Positions 25,688 to 34,829 are shown, numbered from the stretch's first letter. The stretch is DNA of 64,000 bases from Profundibacterium mesophilum KAUST100406-0324 (GCF_009835145.1 NZ_APKE01000016.1:30266-94265), one strand, 5' to 3'. Numbers and translations: made by a program. The notes: a model not told the origin generated them from the sequence alone.

Positions 25688-25805
25688 TAGCCACGACACA
25701 AGAGAGCTACGATAAGACTGAAACGGACGGCGAGCGTCAAATTGTCCAAGACTCGATCGCCCTTAGACAAGACAGAAAAATACTCGTCGCCTTACAGACA
25801 TTCGA

Positions 25806-25826
25806 GGGAGGTAGTGGCGCGCTGGG
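25806..25826. repeat. Proximal direct repeat (candidate att site) overlapping the tRNA-Arg 3' end
   Basis: Exact copy of the 21-base repeat at 21010-21030. It covers the CCA end and acceptor strand of tRNA-Arg and nine bases downstream. Integration here would leave the tRNA intact, as seen. Confidence 0.6.
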
Positions 25827-25891
25827 GAGGATTCGAACCCCCGACCCCTTGATTCGTAGTCAAGTACTCTATCCAACTGAGCTACCAGCGC
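25815..25891 (-). tRNA. tRNA-Arg (anticodon ACG)
   Basis: 77 bases including an encoded CCA. The acceptor stem is GCGCTGG/CCAGCGC with G73. The D arm is GCTC...GAGT. The anticodon arm CTTGA-CTACGAA-TCAAG has ACG at 34-36. The T arm is GGGGG-TTCGAAT-CCTCC with one G-U pair. All arms fold in the standard cloverleaf. ACG is the Arg anticodon normally edited to ICG by TadA. Its 3' end serves as one boundary of the proposed island. Confidence 0.97.
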
Positions 25892-25945
25892 CTTGGATGT
25901 GGGCGGGATACCCCTAGCGGTTATGGAGCGCAAGCAGGTTTTTCG

Positions 25946-27346
25946 TCATTCCTGCGATGTTTCGAGCGAGATGACCGTTTTGGGCAGGCGCAGTTCGAAT
26001 GTCGTGCCCTCGGGGCCCGTCCGCTCGAGCGTCAGCGCGCCGCCGTGACCGCGCGCCAGCTCGGCCGCGATCGCGAGGCCGAGCCCGGTGCCGCCCTTGC
26101 GCGCGCCGCCCTGGAAGGGCGTGAAGAGATGCTCGCGCGCCTTCTCCGGCAGACCCGGTCCGGTATCGGCGACGCTCACGTACCAATGGCTGTCATCTTC
26201 CCGCGCGCGGATGCGGATCACCTTCTCTCCGCCTGCCCCCGCGATGGCCTGCCGCGCATTGCGCACGAGGTTCGAGAGAATCCGGTAGAGCTGCTCGCGA
26301 TCGGCCCGCATGGTGAAGCCCGGGGGGATGTCCTGAAGCAAGGCGATATCTGCGGCGTCCGGGGCAAGGCCCTCGCTCTCGAAAACCTCCTGCACCGTTT
26401 CGGCGAGCGCGATGCGCGCAAGCGCGGGGGGCGGCTCCTCGGCCTTGCCGAAGGCGAGCGTGCCCTCGCAGATATTCACGGCCCGCCCGATGGAGGCCAC
26501 GAGCTTGGGCGCCATCCGCCGCACCGCCGGATCCTCGCTGAGCTCGATGCGGTCCGCCAGAAGCTGCGTCGTCGTCAGCACATTGCGCAGATCATGGCTC
26601 ACCTTGGCCACGGCGCTTCCCAGCTGCGCCAGCCTGTCCTTCTGGCGCAGGGCCCCTGTCAGCTGCGTCTGCATCGACCGCAGCGCAACCTCCGCCGCAC
26701 GCAGCTCGGTGACCCCCGCGCTGGGGTCGATGATCCGGCGCGCGTCCTCCGGCGCCGCGGCATAGCTGCTGATGGCACTGATCACTCCCTTTATGGGCCG
26801 CACGAGAAAACGGCGCACGGCGAGGAAAAGCAGAAGCGCGGTCAGCACCGAGATCACCGCCGACAGGGCCAGGATCCGCAACCCGTAATCGATCATCGCC
26901 GCGCGCAGCGGCGCCGTCGCCATCGTCACCTCGATCAGCAGCCCCGCCTCGCGCACCGGCTTGCCGATCACCCGGATGACCTGATCCTCGTGCGACCACA
27001 GATCCATCATCGCCCCGCCGATCAGGTCGATCGGCCCGGTATCGCGAAGGTCATATGTCGCGTGGATGGGCGAGGGGATCGCCGATGACAGGACCAGCTG
27101 GCGCACCGTGTCCCGGCGGAGCACGACGTTGAAAACCTCGGCATTGCGCAGGAGCTCCGCCTCGAGCGATTCGTCGATCATGTCCCCCGCAAGCAGGGCG
27201 AGCGAGGCGATCTGCGCCCGTTCGAGACGGCTGAGCAGGTAGTCTTCCCGGAACCGCGCGACCGAGGGCACGAAGATCAGCACCTCGGCCAGCATGACGA
27301 ACACGGTCGTCAGGATCAGAAAGCGTCCGGAGAGGGAATTGAGCAT
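25946..27346 (-). CDS. Membrane sensor histidine kinase without an adjacent regulator
   Basis: 466 residues. Transmembrane segments at about 8-28 and 155-178 enclose a periplasmic domain, followed by a HAMP-like linker (RRFLVRPIKGVISAISSY). The phosphorylation site is H251 in KVSHDLRNVLTTTQLL, and the ATPase shows NLVRNARQAI, DTGPGLPEKA and GGTGLGLAIA. This HDLRN type is found in many alphaproteobacterial kinases. It lies 30 bases after the flavoprotein gene on the same strand, so it is probably in the TVP38-flavoprotein operon. No response regulator gene lies next to it; its partner must be elsewhere. Confidence 0.92.
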   Translation of the reverse strand: MLNSLSGRFLILTTVFVMLAEVLIFVPSVARFREDYLLSRLERAQIASLALLAGDMIDESLEAELLRNAEVFNVVLRRDTVRQLVLSSAIPSPIHATYDLRDTGPIDLIGGAMMDLWSHEDQVIRVIGKPVREAGLLIEVTMATAPLRAAMIDYGLRILALSAVISVLTALLLFLAVRRFLVRPIKGVISAISSYAAAPEDARRIIDPSAGVTELRAAEVALRSMQTQLTGALRQKDRLAQLGSAVAKVSHDLRNVLTTTQLLADRIELSEDPAVRRMAPKLVASIGRAVNICEGTLAFGKAEEPPPALARIALAETVQEVFESEGLAPDAADIALLQDIPPGFTMRADREQLYRILSNLVRNARQAIAGAGGEKVIRIRAREDDSHWYVSVADTGPGLPEKAREHLFTPFQGGARKGGTGLGLAIAAELARGHGGALTLERTGPEGTTFELRLPKTVISLETSQE

Positions 27347-27376
27347 CAGGTCCCCGGGTCAATGGGCCTGCCGCCG

Positions 27377-28795
27377 TCAGGGCAGGTATTTCTGTATCAG
27401 CCCTACAATGGTCTTCACCCTTGAATTGTCAAACAAACGTGGCGAGAAATAGGCGCTCGCGCCGCGCTTGTTGAGCTCGGACAGGGTCGGATAGGGCAGC
27501 ACCGTTCCCGCGATCGCGGACATCTTCTGACGGTTGACGATCGCCATCGCCCACATCCCGATAAGCTCACCGGCATGCGCGCCCACGATGCTCGCCCCTA
27601 TGGGACGGCCGCGCAGGACGACGAGCTTGAGCAGCCCGGCCGTCTGCCCCGTGGCCACCGCGCGGTCGTTTCCGTCCATCGGCACGACATGCGTCTCGAT
27701 GTTGCCGCCATGCTCCTCGCGCGCCTGCGCCTCGGTCAGCCCGACATGGGCCAGCTCGGGATCGGTATAGGTGACCCATGGCAGGTGGGCGGCCTTGGCC
27801 TTCGCCGGCAGTCCCAGCACGGCGGAGCGGATGACGATGCCGGCATGGTAGCCGGCGACATGGGTGAATTGCATTCCGCCGGCCGCATCGCCGACGGCAT
27901 AGACATGCCGGTTGCTCACCGAGCGCAGATCGGCGCCGACATGCACCGCCTTGTCGTGATCGACACCGGCCGCCTCGAGACCCAGATCGCCGATATTGAT
28001 CCGCCGCCCGGCCGCCACCAGAAGATGGGTGCCCCCATGCCGGCCCGCCTCCGTCACGACCGTCACGCGGTCGCCATCGCGCTCGATCTTCAGGGCGGGG
28101 CTCTCCTCGAGAATCGTCACCCCCTCGGCCCGCAGCTGCTCGAGGACGACCTTCGAAAGCGCGGGATCGTCCTTGGCGAGCGCCTTCTGCCCCTCGATCA
28201 CCGTGACCTCGCAGCCCAGACGGCGATGCGCCTGCGCCATTTCCAGGCCGATCGGACCGCCGCCGATGATCAGAAGGTGGCCCGGCGCGTCGCGCAGCTC
28301 GAAGATCGTCTCGTTCGTCAGGTAACCCGACCCCTCGATCCCGTCGATCGGCGGCACCATCGGCGAGGAGCCGGTGGCGATGACGAACCGCCTTGCCCTG
28401 ACGCGCGTGGCGCCCGCCTGCAGCTCGCGCGGGCCGGTGAAGCGCGCATGGGCCCTGATGACCGTGCAGCCGAGCGTCTCGAACCGCTCCTGGCTGTCAT
28501 GCGGCGCGATCGTCGAGATGACCTCGGAGACATGATCCTTCACGGCACCGAAATCGATCCGGGGTTCCTGCCCGGCGACGCCCGGACCGCCCTGCCGGAC
28601 CTGCTGCGCCCGCCGGGCCGCGCCGATCAGCGCCTTCGAGGGCACGCAGCCGTAGTTCAGGCAGTCGCCGCCCATCTCGCCGGCCTCGATAAGCACGACA
28701 CGCGCGCCCATCTGCACGGCGCCGGACGCGACCGACAGGCCGCCCGAGCCTGCCCCGATGACGCAGATGTCGGTTTCGATGCTGTCATGGCTCAT
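27377..28795 (-). CDS. Mercuric reductase/dihydrolipoamide dehydrogenase-like flavoprotein
   Basis: 472 residues from ATG 28795, overlapping the previous stop by four bases. FAD loop: VIGAGSGGLSVA. Redox disulfide: C45 and C50 in GGDCLNYGCVPSK. NAD loop: IIGGGPIGLEMAQ. FAD closing motif: HVYAVGDAAGG. The dimerisation domain ends in PYPTLSELNK, with Tyr where lipoamide dehydrogenases have the catalytic His of HPTLSE, so it is not a housekeeping Lpd. Nor are the terminal Cys pair and N-terminal metal domain of MerA present. Such proteins are often coupled to TVP38 membrane proteins, as here. Electron acceptor unknown. Confidence 0.88.
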   Translation of the reverse strand: MSHDSIETDICVIGAGSGGLSVASGAVQMGARVVLIEAGEMGGDCLNYGCVPSKALIGAARRAQQVRQGGPGVAGQEPRIDFGAVKDHVSEVISTIAPHDSQERFETLGCTVIRAHARFTGPRELQAGATRVRARRFVIATGSSPMVPPIDGIEGSGYLTNETIFELRDAPGHLLIIGGGPIGLEMAQAHRRLGCEVTVIEGQKALAKDDPALSKVVLEQLRAEGVTILEESPALKIERDGDRVTVVTEAGRHGGTHLLVAAGRRINIGDLGLEAAGVDHDKAVHVGADLRSVSNRHVYAVGDAAGGMQFTHVAGYHAGIVIRSAVLGLPAKAKAAHLPWVTYTDPELAHVGLTEAQAREEHGGNIETHVVPMDGNDRAVATGQTAGLLKLVVLRGRPIGASIVGAHAGELIGMWAMAIVNRQKMSAIAGTVLPYPTLSELNKRGASAYFSPRLFDNSRVKTIVGLIQKYLP

Positions 28796-29571
28796 AGGGT
28801 GGTCTCCTTGCGCCCGCGCAGGGCCTTGAGAATGATGGGGAGCGCGGCCAAGGCGCTCAACCCCAGGATCGGAAGGATGATGCGGGGCTCGAAGATCAGT
28901 CCCAGGTCGGGCATCTCGCCGCGTGCGAAGACGCCGCCCAGCCCTGCCCCCACCGAGGTGAAGACCAGCGTGCCGGGGATGATCCCCAGGAAGGTCGTCA
29001 CCACGAAGCGGTGGAATGCGACGCCCACCAGCGCGGGGACGAGATTGGCCACGAAGAACGGCACCGCCGGCAGCAGCCTGATCAAGAAGAGCATCGACCA
29101 TTGGTTCTCGTCGATCCCGGCCTTGATCCGCCGCACCGCGCCGCCCGCCCTCTCCATCCGCGCGGCCAACCGCTCGCCCAGGCCCCAGCGCGCCGCGAGA
29201 AAGAGCCCGCTCGCCCCGATCGTGGCCGCGGTGACGTTGTAGAGAACGCCCGGAAAGGTGGCGAAGAGGAAGCCGCCGGTCAGTGTCGCAAGCGTGGCGC
29301 CGGGCAGCGAGAAGGCGACGATCACGACATATATGCCGGCAAAGGCCAGCAGCGTGCCGATATAGTTGGCATCCCTGAAGGCGATGAGCCGTTCGCGGTT
29401 TTCCGCAAGGGCATCGAAGGTCAGGTGATCGCGCAGCAGAACCGCCGCGAGGAGGGCAAGAAGGGCGATCGCCCCGAGAATGGCGAAACGCGGCCAGCCG
29501 GACGTCTCCCGATCGGTGGATGCCGCGCCGTTCGTGTCCTCGCGGACGGGCGGCTCGTGGGTCGGTGACAT
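28792..29571 (-). CDS. TVP38/TMEM64 (VTT domain) membrane protein
   Basis: 259 residues from ATG 29571 (MSPTHEPP). After a polar N-terminus (about 1-25), the first helix is [18 protein letters not shown]. The VTT core follows with [39 protein letters not shown] and [17 protein letters not shown], ending in a last helix before a basic tail. The VTT/DedA group includes lipid-scrambling and stress-resistance proteins. Its stop overlaps the start of the flavoprotein gene (ATGA), so the two are translated together. That the pair acts as one redox-linked membrane system is inference. Confidence 0.9.
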   Translation of the reverse strand: MSPTHEPPVREDTNGAASTDRETSGWPRFAILGAIALLALLAAVLLRDHLTFDALAENRERLIAFRDANYIGTLLAFAGIYVVIVAFSLPGATLATLTGGFLFATFPGVLYNVTAATIGASGLFLAARWGLGERLAARMERAGGAVRRIKAGIDENQWSMLFLIRLLPAVPFFVANLVPALVGVAFHRFVVTTFLGIIPGTLVFTSVGAGLGGVFARGEMPDLGLIFEPRIILPILGLSALAALPIILKALRGRKETTL

Positions 29572-29711
29572 TGCGCACTCCGCGATTCGTTGTTGCCGGA
29601 CCAACATGCGGCGGAACACGGCGCGGCACATCCCCCTTCACGGCAGCTTTATCCCGCCCCTCCGAATGTTACAGCCCGCCCGGGGCCGCCCGGTTATCTT
29701 CGGCGAGTTTG

Positions 29712-29740
29712 TTGACAGGTGGACCGGCGGTGCGTAAGGA
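29712..29740 (+). promoter_or_regulatory. Candidate sigma70 promoter of rpmH-rnpA
   Basis: A perfect TTGACA (29712-29717) is followed after 17 bases by TAAGGA (29735-29740), a weak -10. It lies about 70 bases before rpmH in a region with no coding on that strand. Confidence 0.45.
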
Positions 29741-29807
29741 CCGGGCTTCGAATGATGAGGCGTCCCTGCCCAAGGGCGGCGTTGGCGCGAATGACGGAGT
29801 GACGGCG

Positions 29808-29942
29808 ATGAAACGCACCTTCCAACCCTCGAACCTGGTCCGCAAGCGGCGCCACGGCTTCCGCGCGCGCATGGCCACGAAGGCCGGCCGGAAGATCCTA
29901 AACGCACGCCGCGCCAAGGGCCGCAAGTCGCTGAGCGCCTGA
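29808..29942 (+). CDS. rpmH: 50S ribosomal protein L34
   Basis: 44 residues, [20 protein letters not shown]..., the highly conserved and very basic L34 sequence at its normal length. It starts the classic rpmH-rnpA-yidD-yidC block that lies near the replication origin in many bacteria, although no dnaA is in the window. L34 binds 23S rRNA domain III. The longer open frame upstream is not used; this ATG gives the exact family start. Confidence 0.97.
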   Translation: MKRTFQPSNLVRKRRHGFRARMATKAGRKILNARRAKGRKSLSA

Positions 29943-29964
29943 GCGCCAGCACCGGGAGCCTGCC

Positions 29965-30393
29965 GTGACGGATGACACCGCCGCCGACATGTCAGCGCGC
30001 GGTGCGTCCGCGCATGCGCAGAGCATGGCCGGAATGACAGAACGCCCGTTGGCAATCGAGCGCCTGCGCGAGCGATCGGATTTCCTGAAGGCTGCCCGGG
30101 CACGTTACCACAGGACGGAGGGTTTCGTCCTGCAGGCACGCGAGCGCCGCCCCGGCGAGGCCGAGGCGGATATCTTGCGTGTGGGCTTCACCTGCTCCAA
30201 GAAGGTCGGCAACGCCGTCGCGCGCAACCGTGCCAAGCGCCGCCTGCGCGAAATCGCGCGGCTCGTCTTGCCACGGCACGGTCGCCCGGGCTGGGATTAC
30301 GTCCTGATCGGGCGGTCCGGAAGCACGGCCGCGCATCCGTTCGATCGGCTTCTTCGCGATCTCGAGACGGCCTTGCGCCGGGTTCACAAGTGA
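29965..30393 (+). CDS. rnpA: Ribonuclease P protein component
   Basis: 142 residues from a GTG at 29965 with GGGAG upstream. The core (from PLAIERLRERSDFLKAAR) carries the family motif VGFTCSKKVGNAVARNRAKR, cut here as KVGNAVARNRAKRRLRE, the basic helix that binds RNA. The first 25 residues before that core are polar and unconserved, so a downstream ATG (MAGMTERPL, about 30025) is an alternative start. The protein assists the RNase P RNA in maturing tRNA 5' ends. Lies 22 bases after rpmH and overlaps yidD by four. Confidence 0.93.
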   Translation: MTDDTAADMSARGASAHAQSMAGMTERPLAIERLRERSDFLKAARARYHRTEGFVLQARERRPGEAEADILRVGFTCSKKVGNAVARNRAKRRLREIARLVLPRHGRPGWDYVLIGRSGSTAAHPFDRLLRDLETALRRVHK

Positions 30394-30611
30394 GCCTCGC
30401 GGCGCGGCTCCTGGCACTGCCGGTGCGCGTCTACCGGGCCGTCTGGAGCCCATGGGTCGGATTCAACTGCCGCTATCAGCCGACCTGCTCGGCCTATGCG
30501 CTCGAGGCGCTCGCCCGTCACGGCGCGCGGCGCGGCGGCTGGCTCGCGCTGCGGCGTGTCTCCCGCTGCCATCCTCTCGGCGGCAGCGGGATCGACAACG
30601 TTCCCGATTAG
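30390..30611 (+). CDS. yidD: Membrane protein insertion efficiency factor YidD
   Basis: 73 residues with the family motifs FNCRYQPTCSAYALEAL and RRVSRCHPLGGSGIDNVP, including the three conserved Cys. The start GTG or ATG region overlaps rnpA by four bases. YidD sits at the inner face of the membrane and helps YidC/Sec insert membrane proteins; yidC is downstream here but separated by ttcA. Its stop overlaps the stop of the convergent sodC gene. Confidence 0.95.
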   Translation: MSLAARLLALPVRVYRAVWSPWVGFNCRYQPTCSAYALEALARHGARRGGWLALRRVSRCHPLGGSGIDNVPD

Positions 30612-31117
30612 CCCTGGGCCTCGATCACGCCGCAGGCGATCCGTCCGCCGGCACCCGCTTCCTTGCCATAGCTGTCGGGATTCTCGTGGATGATGATCGC
30701 GGAGCCGTCATCATCGAGAAGCATCCCCTCCTGGCCTTCCTCGAGCGAGACCGATGCCGTGAGCACGTCTGCCTTGGCCATGCCGTTCTCGTCGGCGAAG
30801 ATGTTGGGCATGTCGCCCGCGTGGGGTCCGGCCTCGTTCTCGAATCCATGCTCGGCGCCGTCCGGATTGAAATGGTCACCCGCGGCGGCGAAATCGGGGC
30901 TGCACGATCCGGTCTCGTGGATATGGAAGCCATGGGCGCCGGCCGGCAGGCCCTGCGCATCGAGCTTGACGAGCACGCCGTTCGGGGTCTGCATCAGGGT
31001 CACGGTCCCGATCTCGGTCTGGCGGTCGTTCTTGAGGGACGCGGTCGCCTCGGCGGCGATGCCCGCGGCGGGGGCGATCGCAAGGGCGAGGGCGATCATC
31101 GGCAAAGGTCTGAACAT
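30608..31117 (-). CDS. sodC: Periplasmic Cu/Zn superoxide dismutase
   Basis: 169 residues from ATG 31117 with GGAG ten bases upstream; a longer frame to 31216 would hide the signal peptide (MFRPLPMIALALAIAPAAGIAAEA). Metal ligands are seen in GFHIHETG, GDHFNPDG and SAIIIHENPD, and the structural Cys pair in CSPDF and RIACGVI. The enzyme dismutates superoxide in the periplasm. It converges on yidD with a four-base tail overlap and is divergent from ttcA with about 130 bases between the starts. Confidence 0.95.
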   Translation of the reverse strand: MFRPLPMIALALAIAPAAGIAAEATASLKNDRQTEIGTVTLMQTPNGVLVKLDAQGLPAGAHGFHIHETGSCSPDFAAAGDHFNPDGAEHGFENEAGPHAGDMPNIFADENGMAKADVLTASVSLEEGQEGMLLDDDGSAIIIHENPDSYGKEAGAGGRIACGVIEAQG

Positions 31118-31245
31118 CGAAAATCTCCTGGCTGGGTGACATGGAGCGAAACGCCCATGCGTATGGCCCAATTCCCCGCGGTGCCGCCAGTTCCCCTCGG
31201 CGGCGCGCCGTGACATAAACCCGCTCGACTGCGAGGACCGAACCG

Positions 31246-32082
31246 ATGCGCGACCATACCGACGAAATCCACCCGCTTTTCGCGGGCGCCCCGACGAGCA
31301 CCGAGTTCCGCAAGCTGCGCAAGCGCATCGTGCGGCAGACCCGCGAGGCGATCGAGCAATACGGGATGATAGAGCCCGGCGCGCGCTGGCTCGTCTGCCT
31401 GTCGGGCGGCAAGGACAGCTATACCCTGCTGGCGGTTCTGCACGAGCTGCAATGGCGCGGTCTTCTGCCGGTCGATCTCCTGGCGTGCAATCTCGACCAG
31501 GGGCAGCCGGGCTTTCCCGCGACGGTCCTGCCGCAATTCCTCGAGGCGCGGGGCGTGACGCACCGGATCGAGTACCGGGACACCTATTCCATCGTCATGG
31601 AAAAGACCCCGGCGGGGCGTCCCTTCTGCGCTTTGTGCTCGCGGCTGCGGCGGGGCAACCTCTACCGCATCGCGCGCGAGGAAGGGTGCTCGGCGGTGGT
31701 GCTCGGCCATCACCGAGACGACATCCTCGAGACCTTCATGATGAACCTGTTTCACGGCGGGCGTCTCGCGACGATGCCCCCGAAACTGGTGAACGAGGAC
31801 GGCGACCTCTTCGTCTACCGCCCCCTCGCCCACGTGGCCGAGGCCGATTGCGAGAAGTTCGCGCGCGCCATGGACTACCCCATCATCCCCTGCGATCTGT
31901 GCGGCAGCCAGGACGGGTTGCAGCGCCAACAGGTCAAGCGGATGCTCGACGAGTGGGAACGCAACAGCCCCGGCCGCAGGCAGAAGATGTTCGGCGCGCT
32001 GAGCCACGCCAATCCGAGCCACCTTCTCGATCCCGCGCTCTTCGATTTCGCCGCCCTGGCCCGGCCGGACCCCGCCGGCTGA
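31246..32082 (+). CDS. ttcA: tRNA 2-thiocytidine(32) synthetase TtcA
   Basis: 278 residues. The PP-loop SGGKDS adenylates C32 of tRNA, and the two CxxC motifs (CALC and CDLC) with their Cys residues hold the iron-sulfur cluster needed for thiolation. [19 protein letters not shown] is the family middle motif, shortened here to [14 protein letters not shown]. The length is normal for TtcA. It lies between sodC and yidC, an arrangement common in this bacterial group but without a known functional reason. Confidence 0.95.
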   Translation: MRDHTDEIHPLFAGAPTSTEFRKLRKRIVRQTREAIEQYGMIEPGARWLVCLSGGKDSYTLLAVLHELQWRGLLPVDLLACNLDQGQPGFPATVLPQFLEARGVTHRIEYRDTYSIVMEKTPAGRPFCALCSRLRRGNLYRIAREEGCSAVVLGHHRDDILETFMMNLFHGGRLATMPPKLVNEDGDLFVYRPLAHVAEADCEKFARAMDYPIIPCDLCGSQDGLQRQQVKRMLDEWERNSPGRRQKMFGALSHANPSHLLDPALFDFAALARPDPAG

Positions 32083-32250
32083 TCGCCCCCTCTCCTGCCG
32101 CCCCGTCCCGCGCGGGGGGCCGCCTCCATCCCGCCGCGCAGGCGTGCCGTGACGGCGGGCCGCGGGCCGCGAGGGGGGAACGGGCTTGACCTTTGGCCTG
32201 CGGCCCTATTGAACGCGCAGGATGCGAAAAACACAGGTGGCGGGTCCCTC

Positions 32251-34071
32251 ATGGACGATCAGAACAAGAATCTCATTCTTGCAACCGGGCTGAGTTTCCT
32301 CGTGATCCTCATCTGGTTCTTCTTCTTCCCCCCAGAAGAGCAGGTCACGGATCCGAACGCTCCGGCAACGGTACAGCAGGACGGCACCGCGTCCGGAACG
32401 GTCGCAGGCGCGCCGCCCGTGATCGCGCCCGCCCCCGGTCAGCAGGCCCCGCAGGGCGCCCCGGCCGCCGCGCCCGAGGACGCGCCGCGCCTGGCCATCG
32501 AAACCCCCAGCCTCACCGGCTCGATCTCGCTGAACGGCGCGCGGATCGACCGCCTGCTGCTCAACAATTACCGCGAGACGCTCGCCCCCGATTCCGACCT
32601 TGTGAACCTGCTCTCGCCGGTCGGCGGGCCCAACCCCTATTACGCGCTCTTCGGCTGGGCGCCCGGCGGCACGCTCGGCTACGAGGACGTGCCGGGCCCC
32701 GACACGACCTGGTCGCTCGTCGACGGCGAGACGCTGACCCCCGAAACCCCGGTCACGCTGGCCTGGGACAACGGCAAGGGCCTCGTTTTCAATCGCAAGA
32801 TCAGCATCGACGAGAAGTACATGTTCTCGGTCGAGCAGACGGTGCAGAACAACACGCAATCCGCCGTGCGCATGGCGCCTTACGGCCTCGTCGCGCGTCA
32901 TGGCGAGCCCGAGACGGTCGGCTTCTTCATCCTGCACGAGGGCGTGGTGCGCATGTCTGACGGCGAGCTGCAGGAGGTCGATTACGACGACATGACCGAT
33001 CTGGACATCGTCGCGCGTGAGGGCGCCCGCGCCGAGGTGCTCGACGTGGCCTCCGATGGCTGGATCGGCTTCACCGACAAATACTGGATGGCGACGATCA
33101 TCCCGCCCGCCGGCACCCCCTTCGCCTCGGTCGTCAAATACGTGGACGGCGCCGCGATCTACCAGACCGAGGCGCGCCAGCCCGCGATGACGATCGAGCC
33201 CGGCGCGGCCGCCGCCACCTCCGTCAGGCTCTTTGCCGGCGCCAAGGAGTGGGAAACGATCCGCGCCTACGAGGCATCCGGCGTTCAGGGCTTCATCGAC
33301 AGCATCGACTGGGGCTGGTTCTTCTTCCTGACCAAGCCGATCTTCGCGGTCCTGCACTGGCTCAACGGACTGATCGGCAACATGGGTTGGTCGATCATCG
33401 TGCTGACGCTGATGATCAAGGCCGTGCTCTTCCCGCTTGCCTACAAATCCTACGTCTCGATGGCGAAGATGAAGGAACTCCAGCCGGAGATGGAGAAGAT
33501 CAAGGAGAAGACCGGCGATGACCGGATGAAGCTCCAGCAGGAAATGATGGCGCTCTACAAGAAGGAGAAGGTGAACCCCGCTTCGGGCTGCCTGCCGATC
33601 CTCCTGCAGATCCCGATCTTCTTCTCGCTCTACAAGGTGATCTTCGTCACGCTCGAGCTGCGCCACGCGCCTTGGATCGGCTGGATCCGCGACCTGTCGG
33701 CCCCCGATCCCAGCTCGATCCTGAACCTCTTCGGCCTGCTGCCCTACGACACGCCGAGCCCCGAATCGATCTTCTTCATCTTCTCGCTGGGGATCCTGCC
33801 GATCCTGCTCGGGATCTCGATGTGGCTGCAGCAAAAGCTCAACCCCGCCCCCACCGATCCCACGCAGGCGATGATCTTCGCCTTCATGCCCTGGGTCTTC
33901 ATGTTCATGCTGGGCAGCTTTGCCAGCGGCCTGGTGCTCTACTGGATCGCGAACAACACGATCACGTTCACGCAGCAATACCTGATCATGCGCAGCCAGG
34001 GCTACAAGCCGGACGTCTTCGGCAACATCAAGCGGGGCTTCCGCCGCAAGAAGCCAGCGGCCACGAAATGA
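32251..34071 (+). CDS. yidC: Membrane protein insertase YidC
   Basis: 606 residues from ATG 32251 (MDDQNKNLILATGLSFLVIL). The first helix is followed by a Pro/Ala-rich linker and a large periplasmic beta domain (about 80-350). The five-helix insertase core follows, with MGWSIIVLTLMIKAVLFPL containing the conserved positively charged groove residue, and FASGLVLYWIANN near the end. YidC inserts and folds inner-membrane proteins, alone or with SecYEG. Its stop overlaps the MOSC gene start by four bases. An upstream in-frame Met at 32149 lies before a polar run that does not fit the family. Confidence 0.96.
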   Translation: MDDQNKNLILATGLSFLVILIWFFFFPPEEQVTDPNAPATVQQDGTASGTVAGAPPVIAPAPGQQAPQGAPAAAPEDAPRLAIETPSLTGSISLNGARIDRLLLNNYRETLAPDSDLVNLLSPVGGPNPYYALFGWAPGGTLGYEDVPGPDTTWSLVDGETLTPETPVTLAWDNGKGLVFNRKISIDEKYMFSVEQTVQNNTQSAVRMAPYGLVARHGEPETVGFFILHEGVVRMSDGELQEVDYDDMTDLDIVAREGARAEVLDVASDGWIGFTDKYWMATIIPPAGTPFASVVKYVDGAAIYQTEARQPAMTIEPGAAAATSVRLFAGAKEWETIRAYEASGVQGFIDSIDWGWFFFLTKPIFAVLHWLNGLIGNMGWSIIVLTLMIKAVLFPLAYKSYVSMAKMKELQPEMEKIKEKTGDDRMKLQQEMMALYKKEKVNPASGCLPILLQIPIFFSLYKVIFVTLELRHAPWIGWIRDLSAPDPSSILNLFGLLPYDTPSPESIFFIFSLGILPILLGISMWLQQKLNPAPTDPTQAMIFAFMPWVFMFMLGSFASGLVLYWIANNTITFTQQYLIMRSQGYKPDVFGNIKRGFRRKKPAATK

Positions 34072-34829
34072 CCGCGACCCTCGGCGCGATCTGGCGTCAC
34101 CCGATCAAGGCGCATGGCCGCGAAGCCATCGACCGGGTGAGCCTGCGCGCCGGGGAGGCGATGCCGATGGACCGCGTCTGGGGCGTGCTGCACGAGGGCG
34201 GGGCCGATCTGGCGGTGACGGAGCTGCGTGCCGGGGGCTGGGCGCCCTGTACCCGCTTCCTGCGCGCCGCCGGCACGCCCTCGCTCATGGCGATCGAGGC
34301 GCGGACCGACGGGGCCACGGGCGAGATCGAGCTTACCCATCCCGAGCGCCCGCCCCTTCGCTTCGATCCCGACAGGGAGGAGGCGCGGCTGCTCGAATGG
34401 CTCGCGCCGCTCGCGGAGCCGGGCCGTGCCGCGCCGTGCCGCCTCGTGCGCGGCGGCCAGGCACTGACCGACAACGCGGCCCCCTCGCTTTCCATCGCGT
34501 TCCGCAGTTCGCATGACAGCCTTGCCACCGGAATGGGACAAAGCGATCTGTCGATGCTGCGCTGGCGCTGCAACCTCTGGATCGACGGCACGTCCCCCTG
34601 GGAGGAAAGCGGCTGGACAGGGGCGGAGCTGGCCATCGGCAGCGCGGTGCTCAAGGTGATCGAGCCGATCACCCGCTGCCGCGCCACCGCCGCCAATCCG
34701 CGGACGGGGCGCATCGATGCCGATACCCTGGGCGCGCTCGACGCGCTGGGGCATCGCGAATTCGGCATCCTGGCCGAAGTGATCAAATCCGGAGAGATCG
34801 CCACGGGCGACCAAGTGAGGCTATCATGA
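34068..34829 (+). CDS. MOSC domain-containing protein
   Basis: 253 residues starting MTATLGAIWRHPIKAHGREA, an N-terminal MOSC beta-barrel (KxHPIK-type). The MOSC core follows with SLSIAFRSSHDSL, RWRCNLWIDG, and EPITRCRATAANPRTGRID containing the conserved Cys expected to carry sulfur or bind molybdenum cofactor. Relatives include mARC-like proteins and YiiM/YcbX. The ATG overlaps yidC (ATGA) and its end overlaps engB in the same way, so yidC-MOSC-engB are translationally coupled. Substrate unknown. Confidence 0.88.
   Translation: MTATLGAIWRHPIKAHGREAIDRVSLRAGEAMPMDRVWGVLHEGGADLAVTELRAGGWAPCTRFLRAAGTPSLMAIEARTDGATGEIELTHPERPPLRFDPDREEARLLEWLAPLAEPGRAAPCRLVRGGQALTDNAAPSLSIAFRSSHDSLATGMGQSDLSMLRWRCNLWIDGTSPWEESGWTGAELAIGSAVLKVIEPITRCRATAANPRTGRIDADTLGALDALGHREFGILAEVIKSGEIATGDQVRLS

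Noticed and set aside
25815..25891. Possibility that the tRNA is a truncated pseudogene because of the island
   Set aside because: All stems, the anticodon loop and the CCA end are complete, so it appears functional.
32206..33978. Minus-strand frame opposite yidC
   Set aside because: Shadow frame; yidC on the other strand is unambiguous.
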